Source: DATJJW01 sp035491935 (GTDB lineage Bacteria; Pseudomonadota; Alphaproteobacteria; ATCC43930; CGMCC-115725). Taken from it: DNA of 29,150 bases. The stretch is taken from the NCBI GenBank assembly GCA_035491935.1, contig DATJJW010000183.1:1-29150 (forward strand). Reading direction: 5' to 3'. Shown piece after piece: positions 7,822 to 15,983 of this stretch. The notes under the pieces were generated by a model. The model did not search any database. It saw only the letters and a program-made list of their open reading frames with translations, and was not told where the DNA came from. Position 1 is the first letter of the stretch. Each line of letters starts with the position of its first letter. Both the position numbers and the translations under genes were made by a program.

Positions 7822-9519
7822 ATGATCCTCGACGCACTGGACTTGCCCGACGGGCATGTGCTTGACGCCGATATTTGCGTCGTTGGCGGCGGCGCCGTCG
7901 GGATATCGCTAGCGTTGGAGTTGCGGGGCTCGGGGTTGGACGTGCTGCTGCTCGAATCCGGCGGCGAGGATGAGGAGGAGGACACCCAGGCGCTCTATGC
8001 CGGCAAGGTTGTCGACGAGCGTATGCACAGCCCGCCCGACCGCTACCGCCAGCGCCGTTTCGGCGGCTCGAGCACGATCTGGGGCGGGCGCTGCATGCCC
8101 TATGACCCGATCGATTTCGAGATGCGGGACTATATGCCCCATAGCGGCTGGCCCATCGGATTGGACGCGATCCAGCCTTATTATCCGCAGGCCAACCGCC
8201 TGTGCGAGGTGGGGCGCTTCGACTACACGATCGAGACGTCCTTCGATCAGCCGTCTCGGCCGATGATCAAGGGGTTTGAGAGCACCCATTTCACCACCGA
8301 TACGCTGGAGCGTTTCAGCTGCCCGACGGATTTCCATATCCGCTACCATGAGCGGCTGGCATCGGCCGGAATCCGAGTTCTGCTGCACGCGAACGTCACC
8401 GGCCTGCATCTGCATGCCGATGGCAAGGCGGTCGAGCGGCTGACGGTGAAGACCCTGGCCGACAAGAAGGGGGCAGGCAAGACAGGGGCAGGCAAGACAG
8501 GGAGCAGCAAGACGCTCGGCGTGCGGGCGAAGCGGGTGGTGCTGGCCACGGGCGGGCTGGAGATCCCGCGACTGCTGCTCGCCAATCGCGACGTCCACGC
8601 CAATGGCATCGGCAATGCCCATGACGTGGTCGGCCGCTACTATATGTGCCATGTCGCCGGCACCATCGGGACCCTGCATTTCTCCGGCGGCGGCGACGCG
8701 GTGTGGAATGGCTACGACGTCTCGGACGAGGGCGTCTATTGCCGCCGGCGCCTGGCGCTCAGGCCCGAGACGCAGCGGGCGGAGCGCATCGGCAATTTCG
8801 TCGCCCGGCTGCATTTCCCGCGCATCACCGATCCGCGGCATAACCACGCCGTGCTTTCCGCCCTTTATTTCGCCAAGCCGATCATCTCCTACGAATACCG
8901 CAAGCGGCTGACGGAGGATGGGCCGTTCAGCTGGGCGACCTGGCTGCACCATCTGCGCAATGTCGTGCTGGGCTGGCCGGATGCGGCGGGTTTCGCCTGG
9001 CACATGCTGCGCGACCGCAAGCTGGCCGCGCGCAAATTCCCGTCGATCATCATCCGCTCGCGCTCCAATCTCTACAGCCTCGATTTCCATGCCGAACAGG
9101 CGCCGAACCCGGAAAGCCGCATCCGCCTGGGATCCGACACCGATCCGCTGGGGATGCCGCGGCTGGAGGTCGATTGGCGCTACACGCGCGGCGATGTCGA
9201 GACGGCGGAGCGCTCGCTTGCCCTGCTGGCCGCCGACATCCAGGCTTCCGGCGTCGGGCGCTTCGACTATGACCCGGCGTCGGTCGAGTACGAGATGACG
9301 CGCTACGGCGCCTATGGCGGCCATCATATCGGCACGGCGCGTATGGGCACCGATCCCAAGGAGAGCGTGGTCGATACCGATTGCCGCGTGCATGGCATGA
9401 GTAATCTCTACATCGCCGGCTCGGCCGTCTTCCCGACATCTAGCCAGGCGAACCCGACCCTGACCGCCGTGGCGCTGGCCCTGCGCCTCGCCCGACATCT
9501 GAAGGAGCACATTGCATGA
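7822..9519 (+). CDS. GMC-family FAD-dependent oxidoreductase
   Basis: A 565-residue flavoenzyme. The ATG at 7822 gives MILDALDLPDGHVLDADICV, leading straight into the FAD-binding VVGGGAVGISLALELRGSG (residues 20-38) and the ribose-binding acid in LLLESGG. AGGACGG lies about ten bases upstream. The open frame reaches a TTG at 7768, but those residues look unrelated. Next comes RFGGSSTIWGGRCMPYDPIDF (substrate/FAD region). The C-terminal GMC domain has HHIGTARMGTDP with the active-site-region His, and the closing FAD motif IAGSAVFPTSSQANPTLTAVALALRLA. There is no signal peptide, so it is cytoplasmic. GMC enzymes oxidise alcohols or sugars; this branch often sits in polysaccharide loci. It overlaps the next gene by ATGA, so the two are coupled and probably act on the same sugar pathway. 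Residues 217-231 come from a tandem repeat. Confidence 0.92.
   Translation: MILDALDLPDGHVLDADICVVGGGAVGISLALELRGSGLDVLLLESGGEDEEEDTQALYAGKVVDERMHSPPDRYRQRRFGGSSTIWGGRCMPYDPIDFEMRDYMPHSGWPIGLDAIQPYYPQANRLCEVGRFDYTIETSFDQPSRPMIKGFESTHFTTDTLERFSCPTDFHIRYHERLASAGIRVLLHANVTGLHLHADGKAVERLTVKTLADKKGAGKTGAGKTGSSKTLGVRAKRVVLATGGLEIPRLLLANRDVHANGIGNAHDVVGRYYMCHVAGTIGTLHFSGGGDAVWNGYDVSDEGVYCRRRLALRPETQRAERIGNFVARLHFPRITDPRHNHAVLSALYFAKPIISYEYRKRLTEDGPFSWATWLHHLRNVVLGWPDAAGFAWHMLRDRKLAARKFPSIIIRSRSNLYSLDFHAEQAPNPESRIRLGSDTDPLGMPRLEVDWRYTRGDVETAERSLALLAADIQASGVGRFDYDPASVEYEMTRYGAYGGHHIGTARMGTDPKESVVDTDCRVHGMSNLYIAGSAVFPTSSQANPTLTAVALALRLARHLKEHIA
8470..8514 (+). repeat. In-frame 15-bp tandem repeat in the GMC gene
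   Basis: Two perfect copies of GGGGCAGGCAAGACA (8470-8484 and 8485-8499) are followed by a degraded third (8500-8514). They encode a Lys/Gly/Ala-rich GAGKT-GAGKT-GSSKT linker between strands, probably a surface loop. Confidence 0.88.
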
Positions 9520-10457
9520 GCCGCCACATCCTCGTGCTGGGCGCCGATGGCTATATCGGCCGCCGCGTCATGGCTGGCCTGGCTGGAAGCGGTTGGGCGG
9601 CGCCGGTCGCCGCCGGGCGCCGCGAAGTACTGTCCTCGCCTCATGAACGCATCCGCCTGGATGCTACCGATCAGGTGGCGCTGGCTCGCGCGCTCGCCGG
9701 GGTCGAGGGGGTGGTCAACTGCATCGCGGCCGATGGCGATACCATGATTGCCGCCGCCCGCGCGCTTTTCGCCGCGGCCGAGGCGACCCGGCCGCGCATC
9801 GTGCATCTCAGCTCCATGGCGGTCTATGGCACCCAGACCGGCGAAATCGAGGAGACGGCGCCGCTCGTCGACGATACTGGCGCCTATGGCAGCGCCAAGA
9901 TCGAGATCGAACGGCTGGCGGCGGGTTACGGCCCGGTGACGGTGCTGCGGCCCGGCTGCGTCTATGGCCCGGACAGCCCGCAATGGACGACGCGTATCGC
10001 CGGTTGGCTCCAGGCCAGGCGGTTGGGCGATCTGGGCGCGGCGGGCGACGGCATCGCCAATCTCGTCCATGTCGAGGATGTCGTGGCGGCGGTGCTGGCA
10101 TCGCTCGACAAACCTCGGGCCGAAGGGCAAGCCTACAATCTTGCCATGGCCGGGGCGCCCGACTGGAACGGCTATCTCTTCCGTTTCGCCAAGGCATTGG
10201 GGGCGGTGCCGATCAAGCGGATCGGCAATCGTGCGCTCAAGATCGAGACCAAGTTCAAGGCGCCGCCGCTCAAGATCGCCGAGATCCTGGCGCGCAAGGC
10301 CAAGCTCAATATCTCCCTGCCCGAGCCGATCCCGCCCTCGCTGCTGCGGCTGTTCCGCCAGGACATCCGCCTGGTGCCGACCAAGGCCGAACGCGATCTC
10401 GGCCTTGCCTGGACCGATCTGGATCAGGCGTTGGCGGCGATCGCAGCCAGCTTGTAG
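9516..10457 (+). CDS. NAD-dependent epimerase/dehydratase family protein (extended SDR)
   Basis: A 313-residue cytoplasmic enzyme. The Rossmann fingerprint GADGYIG is at residues 9-15. HLSSMAVYG (with the catalytic Ser region) comes next, then YGSAKIEIE with the SDR Tyr-x-x-x-Lys pair, and VLRPGCVYGPDSPQW, all typical of nucleotide-sugar epimerases, dehydratases and reductases. The exact reaction is not predictable. An AAGGAG ribosome site lies at 9502-9507, and the ATG overlaps the GMC stop (ATGA), so translation is coupled. A sequential oxidation/reduction or epimerisation of a sugar by the two proteins is a reasonable inference. The stop is 5 bases from the stop of the convergent small secreted protein; no terminator hairpin fits between them. 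Confidence 0.9.
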   Translation: MSRHILVLGADGYIGRRVMAGLAGSGWAAPVAAGRREVLSSPHERIRLDATDQVALARALAGVEGVVNCIAADGDTMIAAARALFAAAEATRPRIVHLSSMAVYGTQTGEIEETAPLVDDTGAYGSAKIEIERLAAGYGPVTVLRPGCVYGPDSPQWTTRIAGWLQARRLGDLGAAGDGIANLVHVEDVVAAVLASLDKPRAEGQAYNLAMAGAPDWNGYLFRFAKALGAVPIKRIGNRALKIETKFKAPPLKIAEILARKAKLNISLPEPIPPSLLRLFRQDIRLVPTKAERDLGLAWTDLDQALAAIAASL

Positions 10458-10462
10458 GTGTT

Positions 10463-10876
10463 TCAGTTCGCCGGCGGGGCGGGTGGCGCGACCGTTCCGG
10501 GAATCACAAGGGGAACCTCACGCTGGCGCATCTGCACGCGGATGCAATCCTGCAGCGTCTGGTAATCGGCATCGCCGCCTGCCCGGGCACGCTGGTCGCA
10601 ATCGTTCTGGATATCTTCGGGAATATCTTCCCATTTGTGCCTGAGCGCGTCCAAGGCGTCGTCCTGGTCGACCAGGCATCTTTGCTTGGTTTCCTCGGAG
10701 AAGCCGTCGGGGGTGTTCGACACATGGTCGCATAGCGCATCGGTGTCATAACGCGGGGGCCGTGAATCGGCATGGGCGCGCGAGGCCAGCGGCGGCAGGC
10801 CCAGTAGCGGCAGGCCCAGCAGCATGGGCAGCAGCAGGCTGGCCCCCAGTGCCACGCGCAGGACAGTTCGTCTCAT
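10463..10876 (-). CDS. Small secreted four-cysteine protein, unknown function
   Basis: A 137-residue protein starting at the ATG at 10876, which overlaps the flippase stop by ATGA. Residues 1-36 form a signal peptide (long Leu/Pro-rich core, cut after RAHA). The mature part has four cysteines in a C-x16-17-C-x27-28-C-x16-17-C arrangement (CDHV, RCLVDQ, NDCDQR, QDCIRV). RCLVDQDDALDALRHKW..IP....NDC.....GG..DYQTLQDC resembles a widespread set of uncharacterised alphaproteobacterial secreted proteins with the pattern C..E..A...L...W..F....R..C......GG..SYVELLTCLE, from memory. The end is Pro/Ala-rich. It is the last gene of the OPX-polymerase-GH44-flippase operon, so a periplasmic role with the polymer is possible but unproven. 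Confidence 0.82.
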   Translation of the reverse strand: MRRTVLRVALGASLLLPMLLGLPLLGLPPLASRAHADSRPPRYDTDALCDHVSNTPDGFSEETKQRCLVDQDDALDALRHKWEDIPEDIQNDCDQRARAGGDADYQTLQDCIRVQMRQREVPLVIPGTVAPPAPPAN

Positions 10877-12216
10877 GACGTCTTCTTTCCGGGCCGCAGC
10901 CAGTCCGCAAGGGCCCGTCCCAGTATGGCCAGCGAGAATATCCCGAGCAGGCGATAGGTCATCCAGGCTGCAGCAGCACCGTTGACGATAATGGCAAGCG
11001 AGGTGGCGACCGCGGTTCCGGCGGAAGCGGCCAGCGGTGTCAGGATGGCCAGGCTCAAGAACAGCACGGCCAACGAAAACGTGTTGATCCAACGCAGCAC
11101 GATCGCATAGTCGGTCATGCCGAGAAGTTCCGGCGCAGCCGTGAAGCAGGCACCGATCAGCTGGCCGACTGCCAGGATGCGCAATGTTGTGGCACCCGCG
11201 GCGTAGCCGTTGCCAAATAGGCTGAGCAGGTATTGCGGTACGGCCAGTATGACCACCACCATCGGGATCGACAGGCACAGGACCAGCCCTGCGGCCTGGG
11301 CGGAGGCCAGTCCCAGTGCTCTCCGATCGTCCCGCGCATGCAACTCGGCGAATTTGGGCGCGGCCATGCCGGCAACGCCGCTCATCAGCAGATTGATGAT
11401 CAGCGTGATCCGCCAAGCCAACGCGAACAGGCCGGTCTGAAGGGCGGTCGACACGATGCCGAGGACGATGGCGGGGGCCGAGGTGATGAGCAGCTGCGTC
11501 AGTTCCAGAGTGAACAGCGACAGGCCCAGCCTGAGGAAGCGCGGCGGCTGTGCCGGCCGCTCGCCGTCGCGCGGCACGGCAGACAGGAATCGCCGGAGCA
11601 GCAAGGCGCCCAGGAGGCCGGTGGCGACGAAGCTGGCGGCGATCAGCAGCAAGGCGCCGTTGACCGTGAGACCGGTTGCGGCGGTGACGATGCAGAAGAT
11701 CGCCGGCCAGAGCCAGGAATAGATCATTTGGCTGAAGCCGATACGCTGCACGCCCGCCAGCGCCCCGGCCAGCACCGTGCCCAAATTCTGTGGGATGATG
11801 GTGAGCGCACCCAGCATGAGCGGCGTGACGAGTGCCGGCTTGTCCATGACGTAGCGGGCGAAGGGGCTGGCACCGGCTACCATGACGAGCGACACGATGG
11901 CCGATGCCGCGAGCACCAGCAGCAGCGCCCGAGCGATCGCCGGTCGGACGGCGGCATGGCGGCCTTGCGCCAGGTCTATCGCGATCTGCCGGGTCAGAGC
12001 CCGGTCGATGCCGAGCCGGCCGAAGCCGGCAAGCGCGATCATGGCGCTGAACACGATATAGAAACGGCCGGTGGCGACGACGCCGAGCTCGGCCGCGACC
12101 AGCAGATGGAAGCCGTAGCGGCTCGGCACGTCGATGAGACGCACGCCGATGCTGATCAATGACCCTCGCAGGATGGTAGTGGTCCTGACGCGAGGCGACG
12201 TCTCTACTTTGCTCAT
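10873..12216 (-). CDS. Wzx-like oligosaccharide flippase (MOP superfamily)
   Basis: A 447-residue membrane protein from the ATG at 12216 (MSKVETSPRVRTTTILRGSL). An upstream in-frame ATG at 12306 lies inside the GH44 gene and is rejected. About 12-14 helices are visible. The N-terminal LRGSLISIGVRLIDVPSRYG and the GRFYIVFSAMIALAGFGRLGIDRALTRQIA region fit polysaccharide-biosynthesis flippases of the RfbX/Wzx group, including the Arg/Asp pattern of helices 1-3. Wzx proteins move undecaprenyl-PP-linked repeat units across the inner membrane for polymerisation. It starts 16 bases after the GH44 stop and overlaps the next gene by 4 bases. Its place in the same operon as a Wzy-like polymerase supports a Wzx/Wzy-dependent route. 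Confidence 0.87.
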   Translation of the reverse strand: MSKVETSPRVRTTTILRGSLISIGVRLIDVPSRYGFHLLVAAELGVVATGRFYIVFSAMIALAGFGRLGIDRALTRQIAIDLAQGRHAAVRPAIARALLLVLAASAIVSLVMVAGASPFARYVMDKPALVTPLMLGALTIIPQNLGTVLAGALAGVQRIGFSQMIYSWLWPAIFCIVTAATGLTVNGALLLIAASFVATGLLGALLLRRFLSAVPRDGERPAQPPRFLRLGLSLFTLELTQLLITSAPAIVLGIVSTALQTGLFALAWRITLIINLLMSGVAGMAAPKFAELHARDDRRALGLASAQAAGLVLCLSIPMVVVILAVPQYLLSLFGNGYAAGATTLRILAVGQLIGACFTAAPELLGMTDYAIVLRWINTFSLAVLFLSLAILTPLAASAGTAVATSLAIIVNGAAAAWMTYRLLGIFSLAILGRALADWLRPGKKTS

Positions 12217-12232
12217 GCCGCCATCTCTCGGG

Positions 12233-13909
12233 TTAGTGGGACTGACCGTGCAAGATGAAGAGCGTGATGCTTTGCGCCGGCAGCTTGGCGTCCAGCGTCC
12301 CGTCATGGTAGCTGCCGGGGGCGAGGCGGCTCAGCTTGTTGTCGGCCACCTGAAAGGTCTCGATCGTGCCGCCCGGCATGTAATGGGCCACCTTCAGCGA
12401 GAGATCGGCCGGACGGTCGAGCTGCTTGTTGATGACCATTACGGTGATCGCATCGTCCTTGGCGCGCGATGCGGCGAAGGCCGACACGGTGTCGGGATCG
12501 GGGACCTTGGCGGCGATGCTGGTCTCGCCGAAAGCCGATTTATGGTTGTCGTAGTTGCGATAGAGCTTCATGGCTTTATAGACCGGGGTCGACGGGTCGG
12601 GGGTGGCCCAGCGCGTCGCAATGTCCAGGCCCTCGCGGCCGAAGATGCCGAGGATATCGGCTTGCGCCGTCGCGCCATTCATCAGCTTCTCGCCACCCCA
12701 ACTATACTCCGTGATGGCGATCGGCGTTCCGGGGTAATAGTAGGTGTCGACCCAGTGGCGCATCCGCGGGATGAGCTGGACCACGCTGTCGATCCAGGTC
12801 GGATCCTTGTAGTTCGGATCCCACAGGTCGCGGGTCGAACGGTTGCGCTCGAGCTGGATTTTGGCCGAGTTGTCGCCATTCTGCTCGGCGTATTCGCCGC
12901 CCTGCGGATAGAAATGCAGGCTGAAGACGTCGATCGGGTGGCCGGCCGCCTTCCATTGGGTCAGCAGCCAAGGCACATAATCCATGCCGCCGGTCTCGGA
13001 GGTACGGTCCGGTGCGTTGTCGTAGCCGTGCGTGTCGGCGAATTGCTGATCGAAGCCGCTGTAGAGATAGCCGTTCCAGCCCCACTCCTCGGGCGCCACG
13101 ACCTTGGCGCCGGGGTCGACCGATTTCACCGCCCGGGAATATGCCATCACCTTGTCGGCGATCTCCTTGGCATGAGCGCCGGCGGGATGGACGTCGCGAT
13201 GGATCAGCTGCCAGACGCTGGGCTCGTTATCCATCAGGTAATAGCGCACGCCGCCCGAATCCGCGTTGCCGAAGGTGCTGGTCAGATGCTTGACCCACGC
13301 CTGCTCGGTCTTGACATCGTCGGGCATCGCCGCGTCATTGGGATCGTTGTCGGTGATCGGCGCGCCATCGAGGGCGATGCCGTTGCCGGCATCCGCGAAT
13401 CCCTGAGCGTCGTTATCCTCCTGCAGCCCGTACTTGCCGATCGAGAAGCTGGCGAGCGGCTGTCGGTTGGGGCCAAGCTTGGCGACCCAGCCGATCATCG
13501 GGATAGTGATCATCGGCTGTGCGTGGCCGGCCTTGGTCTCCTGGACGAAGTCGTCGCCGTGCAGGTCGTCGATCTCCTTGGGGTCACAGGGCTGGCTTTC
13601 GTAATACCAGTCCTTGCCGGCATTACGGGCCTTCAGCTGCCAGTTGTACATCGATGTGCTGTTGCCGCCCGATCGGTTGATCGGCGCGTTAAGGTCGTCC
13701 AGCTCTTCCGAGGACGCGAAGTTCACGCCGTAGATCAGGGGGCTGATCGGGTGGCGGTTGGCGGTCGCGTCGACGTCGACGGTGACGGCCAGGGGCGTCA
13801 TGTCGGCCTGCGTCGTCTTGGCGGACGGCGTGTCGGCGAAAGCCGGCAGGGCGGCCGCAAGACCAAGCAACGCGGAGCAGACTCCGGGGATCGACCGGGA
13901 AGGGGACAT
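12233..13909 (-). CDS. Glycoside hydrolase family 44 endoglucanase-like enzyme
   Basis: A 558-residue exported protein: signal peptide at residues 1-25 (ALLGLAAALPAFA), a GH44 TIM-barrel, then a beta-sandwich tail (about 460-558). The family acid/base is Glu229 in YYLMDNEPSVW, and the nucleophile is Glu401 in PIAITEYSWGGE. The 172-residue gap between them agrees with the spacing in known GH44 enzymes. RSGGNSTSMYNWQ (79-91) and SLHFYPQGGEY (330-340) are further family blocks. GH44 enzymes cut beta-1,4-glucan, carboxymethylcellulose, xyloglucan and related chains. There are no cellulose-binding or dockerin modules, unlike classical cellulases. The ATG directly follows the stop of the polymerase gene, so the two are co-translated. 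A role in trimming or releasing the polysaccharide made by this operon is the best inference; scavenging plant glucan is the alternative. Confidence 0.92.
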   Translation of the reverse strand: MSPSRSIPGVCSALLGLAAALPAFADTPSAKTTQADMTPLAVTVDVDATANRHPISPLIYGVNFASSEELDDLNAPINRSGGNSTSMYNWQLKARNAGKDWYYESQPCDPKEIDDLHGDDFVQETKAGHAQPMITIPMIGWVAKLGPNRQPLASFSIGKYGLQEDNDAQGFADAGNGIALDGAPITDNDPNDAAMPDDVKTEQAWVKHLTSTFGNADSGGVRYYLMDNEPSVWQLIHRDVHPAGAHAKEIADKVMAYSRAVKSVDPGAKVVAPEEWGWNGYLYSGFDQQFADTHGYDNAPDRTSETGGMDYVPWLLTQWKAAGHPIDVFSLHFYPQGGEYAEQNGDNSAKIQLERNRSTRDLWDPNYKDPTWIDSVVQLIPRMRHWVDTYYYPGTPIAITEYSWGGEKLMNGATAQADILGIFGREGLDIATRWATPDPSTPVYKAMKLYRNYDNHKSAFGETSIAAKVPDPDTVSAFAASRAKDDAITVMVINKQLDRPADLSLKVAHYMPGGTIETFQVADNKLSRLAPGSYHDGTLDAKLPAQSITLFILHGQSH

Positions 13910-15235
13910 TCAGGGCGATGCTCTTACGGGTTCGGCATGGTCGGACAGGCCGGCATGCAAAATATAGGCGAAGACCGCCATGATGATGGCGGTTTCGCCC
14001 GGCACCAGGGTCATGGGGTAAACGTTGGATATGATCAGGGTGTAGAGAATGAAGTCGCACAGCGCGCCCAGGAAATCGTCGTCGATCTGCCGGCTGATCC
14101 GACGGTAGAGCAGCATGCCGCGCAGCTCGAAGGCCAGGAACAGAAGCGCGCCGATGATGCCGTACTCGAACACGATGCCGAGCCAGGTGATGTCGGCCAG
14201 GAAGAAGAAGTGGTCGAAATAGGCCATCAGGCTGTCGGAGCTGGTCGGGCTTATGGTGCCGACGCCGAATAACCAGCGCATAGGGCTCCACCCTAGGAAC
14301 TCGGTCGCCTTCTGAATTGTGATCCAGCGTGTGTCGAAGCCGGTATCGGTGCCGAAGTTGAACGTCGTCGCCAGATAGCCGACGGAGAAGATGCCGATTG
14401 CAGCGACGGGCAGGGCGACCAGCAACGCCACCTTCACCAGGGGTCTGGCCCACATGAAGCTGTTGATGGCCAGCACGCCGAGGATGCCGATGACCCAACC
14501 GCGGGTCCTGACGATGAACACGGCGACGGCAAAGGCGCCCAACACCCCGAGCAGATAGCGCCATTCCCGGTAGCGGATGAAGCGGCGGTAGCAGAAGAAC
14601 AGGGCTACCGCAGGGAAATACCAGGGCATGCGGATGCGGTGGCCGCGGTCGTCGACGCTGAACAACGGGTTCGTGTTCGGCACGTAGTTCACGGCATACC
14701 AGGAGTCTGGAATCGCCAGCCAGAAGAAGACCAGCAATGCCAGCGTCGCGAAGCCGATAGCCAGATAACCGTAGGCAATCTCCTTCAGCGTGGGCTTCAG
14801 CAGCAACAGCAGGCCCAGGAAGGAGAAGAAGGAGAGCAGCGGGAGCAGTTTGACCTGCGCGGTGATGCCGGTGAAGAAGCCCTGCTGGAAATAGAAGATG
14901 GCGGCGAAAGTCGGCATCAGGACCAGCCAGCCGAAGCTGAGCAGAACCTGGCGCGACATTACCATGCGCTGGTGGCGCATCAATACGAAGGCCAGGGGCA
15001 GCGACAGGACGGGAAAGGCCTTGGCGAAGGCCCAAGCCGGCAACACGTCGCGGATATAGGAGAAGGTCTGGCCGAACCAGGGCAACAGCAGGATGAGCCA
15101 GATCAGGGTTTTAGTGCGCGGCGCTGCCAGCGAGAAGACCGGGCTCAATGCCTCGGCCGTCTCGGCTTCGAGCTCCTCTTCCTCCGCCTGATCCCACTCA
15201 TACGGATCGGAGTGTTCCCCGCTATGGATGACCAT
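13910..15235 (-). CDS. Wzy-like polysaccharide polymerase / O-antigen ligase-like membrane protein
   Basis: A 441-residue polytopic inner-membrane protein with an acidic cytoplasmic N-terminus (DQAEEEELEAETAEA, about residues 15-29) and 10-12 helices. The pattern is that of the Wzy/WaaL group: a large periplasmic loop (TTFNFGTDTGFDTRWITIQ, about 300-320, then LGWSPMRWLFGVGTISPTSS) and the helix-end motif FIVRTRGWVIG, whose RTRG resembles the K/R-T-R-G of many polymerases. These enzymes join repeat units on the periplasmic face. Sequence alone cannot separate polymerase from ligase, but the neighbours (OPX lipoprotein, flippase, copolymerase) favour polymerase. It begins 13 bases after the OPX stop and abuts the GH44 gene. 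Confidence 0.82.
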   Translation of the reverse strand: MVIHSGEHSDPYEWDQAEEEELEAETAEALSPVFSLAAPRTKTLIWLILLLPWFGQTFSYIRDVLPAWAFAKAFPVLSLPLAFVLMRHQRMVMSRQVLLSFGWLVLMPTFAAIFYFQQGFFTGITAQVKLLPLLSFFSFLGLLLLLKPTLKEIAYGYLAIGFATLALLVFFWLAIPDSWYAVNYVPNTNPLFSVDDRGHRIRMPWYFPAVALFFCYRRFIRYREWRYLLGVLGAFAVAVFIVRTRGWVIGILGVLAINSFMWARPLVKVALLVALPVAAIGIFSVGYLATTFNFGTDTGFDTRWITIQKATEFLGWSPMRWLFGVGTISPTSSDSLMAYFDHFFFLADITWLGIVFEYGIIGALLFLAFELRGMLLYRRISRQIDDDFLGALCDFILYTLIISNVYPMTLVPGETAIIMAVFAYILHAGLSDHAEPVRASP

Positions 15236-15248
15236 GACCTGGAAGATC

Positions 15249-15983
15249 CTATGGGGTGTTCGTTGTACCCATATTGTAGCTGTAGCCGGCGCTCCTGCTG
15301 AACGGCAGCGTCTGGGTGATGAACTGGTCGACCCACTGATCGACTTCGGAGATCGAGGATTTCGGCACGAAGACGATGTCCTGCGGCTGCAGCAGCACCT
15401 CCTGCTTCGGGTCGCCCTTATGGGTCAGCGCATCGAGATTGATGGTGCGCAGCATCGGCTTGCCGTCGGGACTATGTCGGATCAGCACGACTTCGCCGGT
15501 GCGCGCGGTGTCGAGCAGGCCGCCGGCGACGGTCACCGCCTGCAGCGCATCCATGTTGCTCTGGAGCGCCACGGCGCCCGGCAGCCGGACCTGGCCGCCG
15601 ACATAGACCTGGCCGGCATAGTGACGGATCGTGACCGAGGGGTGGGAATCCTGCGTCACGCCGTTTTTGGTCAGCGCCACGTCGATGTTGTGCTCCACTT
15701 CCGGCACGGTCAACATCGCCGCCTTGATCGAACCGACCAGCGGCATGGTGAAACGGCCGTCGGGGCCGACGGGGCCCTCATAATTCAGTTCCGCATTGTA
15801 GGGCATGATGACCGAAAGGTCGTCGCCCGCCTGGATCCGGTATGGCGGCGGATCATCGTTCCAGGTGGCGAAGCGGTCGGCCTGCTGATACTTGGGCTCG
15901 ACCCAGGTCTGATGGCAGCCGGCCAGACAAAACAGCACCAATATGGCGGCCAGGCGGGAAATCTTTATTGCGGCATTGGGCAA
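15249..15983 (-). CDS. OPX polysaccharide export lipoprotein (Wza/GumB-like)
   Basis: A 244-residue lipoprotein. The lipobox CLAGC puts the lipidated Cys at 23. The polysaccharide-export domain begins at PPPYRIQAGDDLSVIMPYNAEL (45-66) and continues with GPVGPDGRFTMPLVGSI, the classic poly_export signature. One SLBB domain follows (QVYVGGQVRLPGAVAL, then LQAVTVAGGL). The protein lacks the long C-terminal alpha-barrel region of E. coli Wza, so it is closer to the short GumB type. The start is a TTG at 15983, supported by a GAGGGAG ribosome site eight to nine bases upstream; the nearby ATG at 15976 is in the wrong frame. OPX proteins form the outer-membrane exit for the polymer and dock on the periplasmic part of the copolymerase, which is encoded divergently. 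It is first in its operon. Confidence 0.92.
   Translation of the reverse strand: MPNAAIKISRLAAILVLFCLAGCHQTWVEPKYQQADRFATWNDDPPPYRIQAGDDLSVIMPYNAELNYEGPVGPDGRFTMPLVGSIKAAMLTVPEVEHNIDVALTKNGVTQDSHPSVTIRHYAGQVYVGGQVRLPGAVALQSNMDALQAVTVAGGLLDTARTGEVVLIRHSPDGKPMLRTINLDALTHKGDPKQEVLLQPQDIVFVPKSSISEVDQWVDQFITQTLPFSRSAGYSYNMGTTNTP

Noticed and set aside
10877..11416. Upstream extension of the small four-cysteine protein
   Set aside because: The frame continues into the flippase gene in another reading frame; the signal peptide at 10876 marks the real start.
12134..14272. 712-codon plus-strand frame opposite the GH44 gene
   Set aside because: It is a long shadow frame; the minus-strand frame has a signal peptide and both GH44 catalytic motifs.
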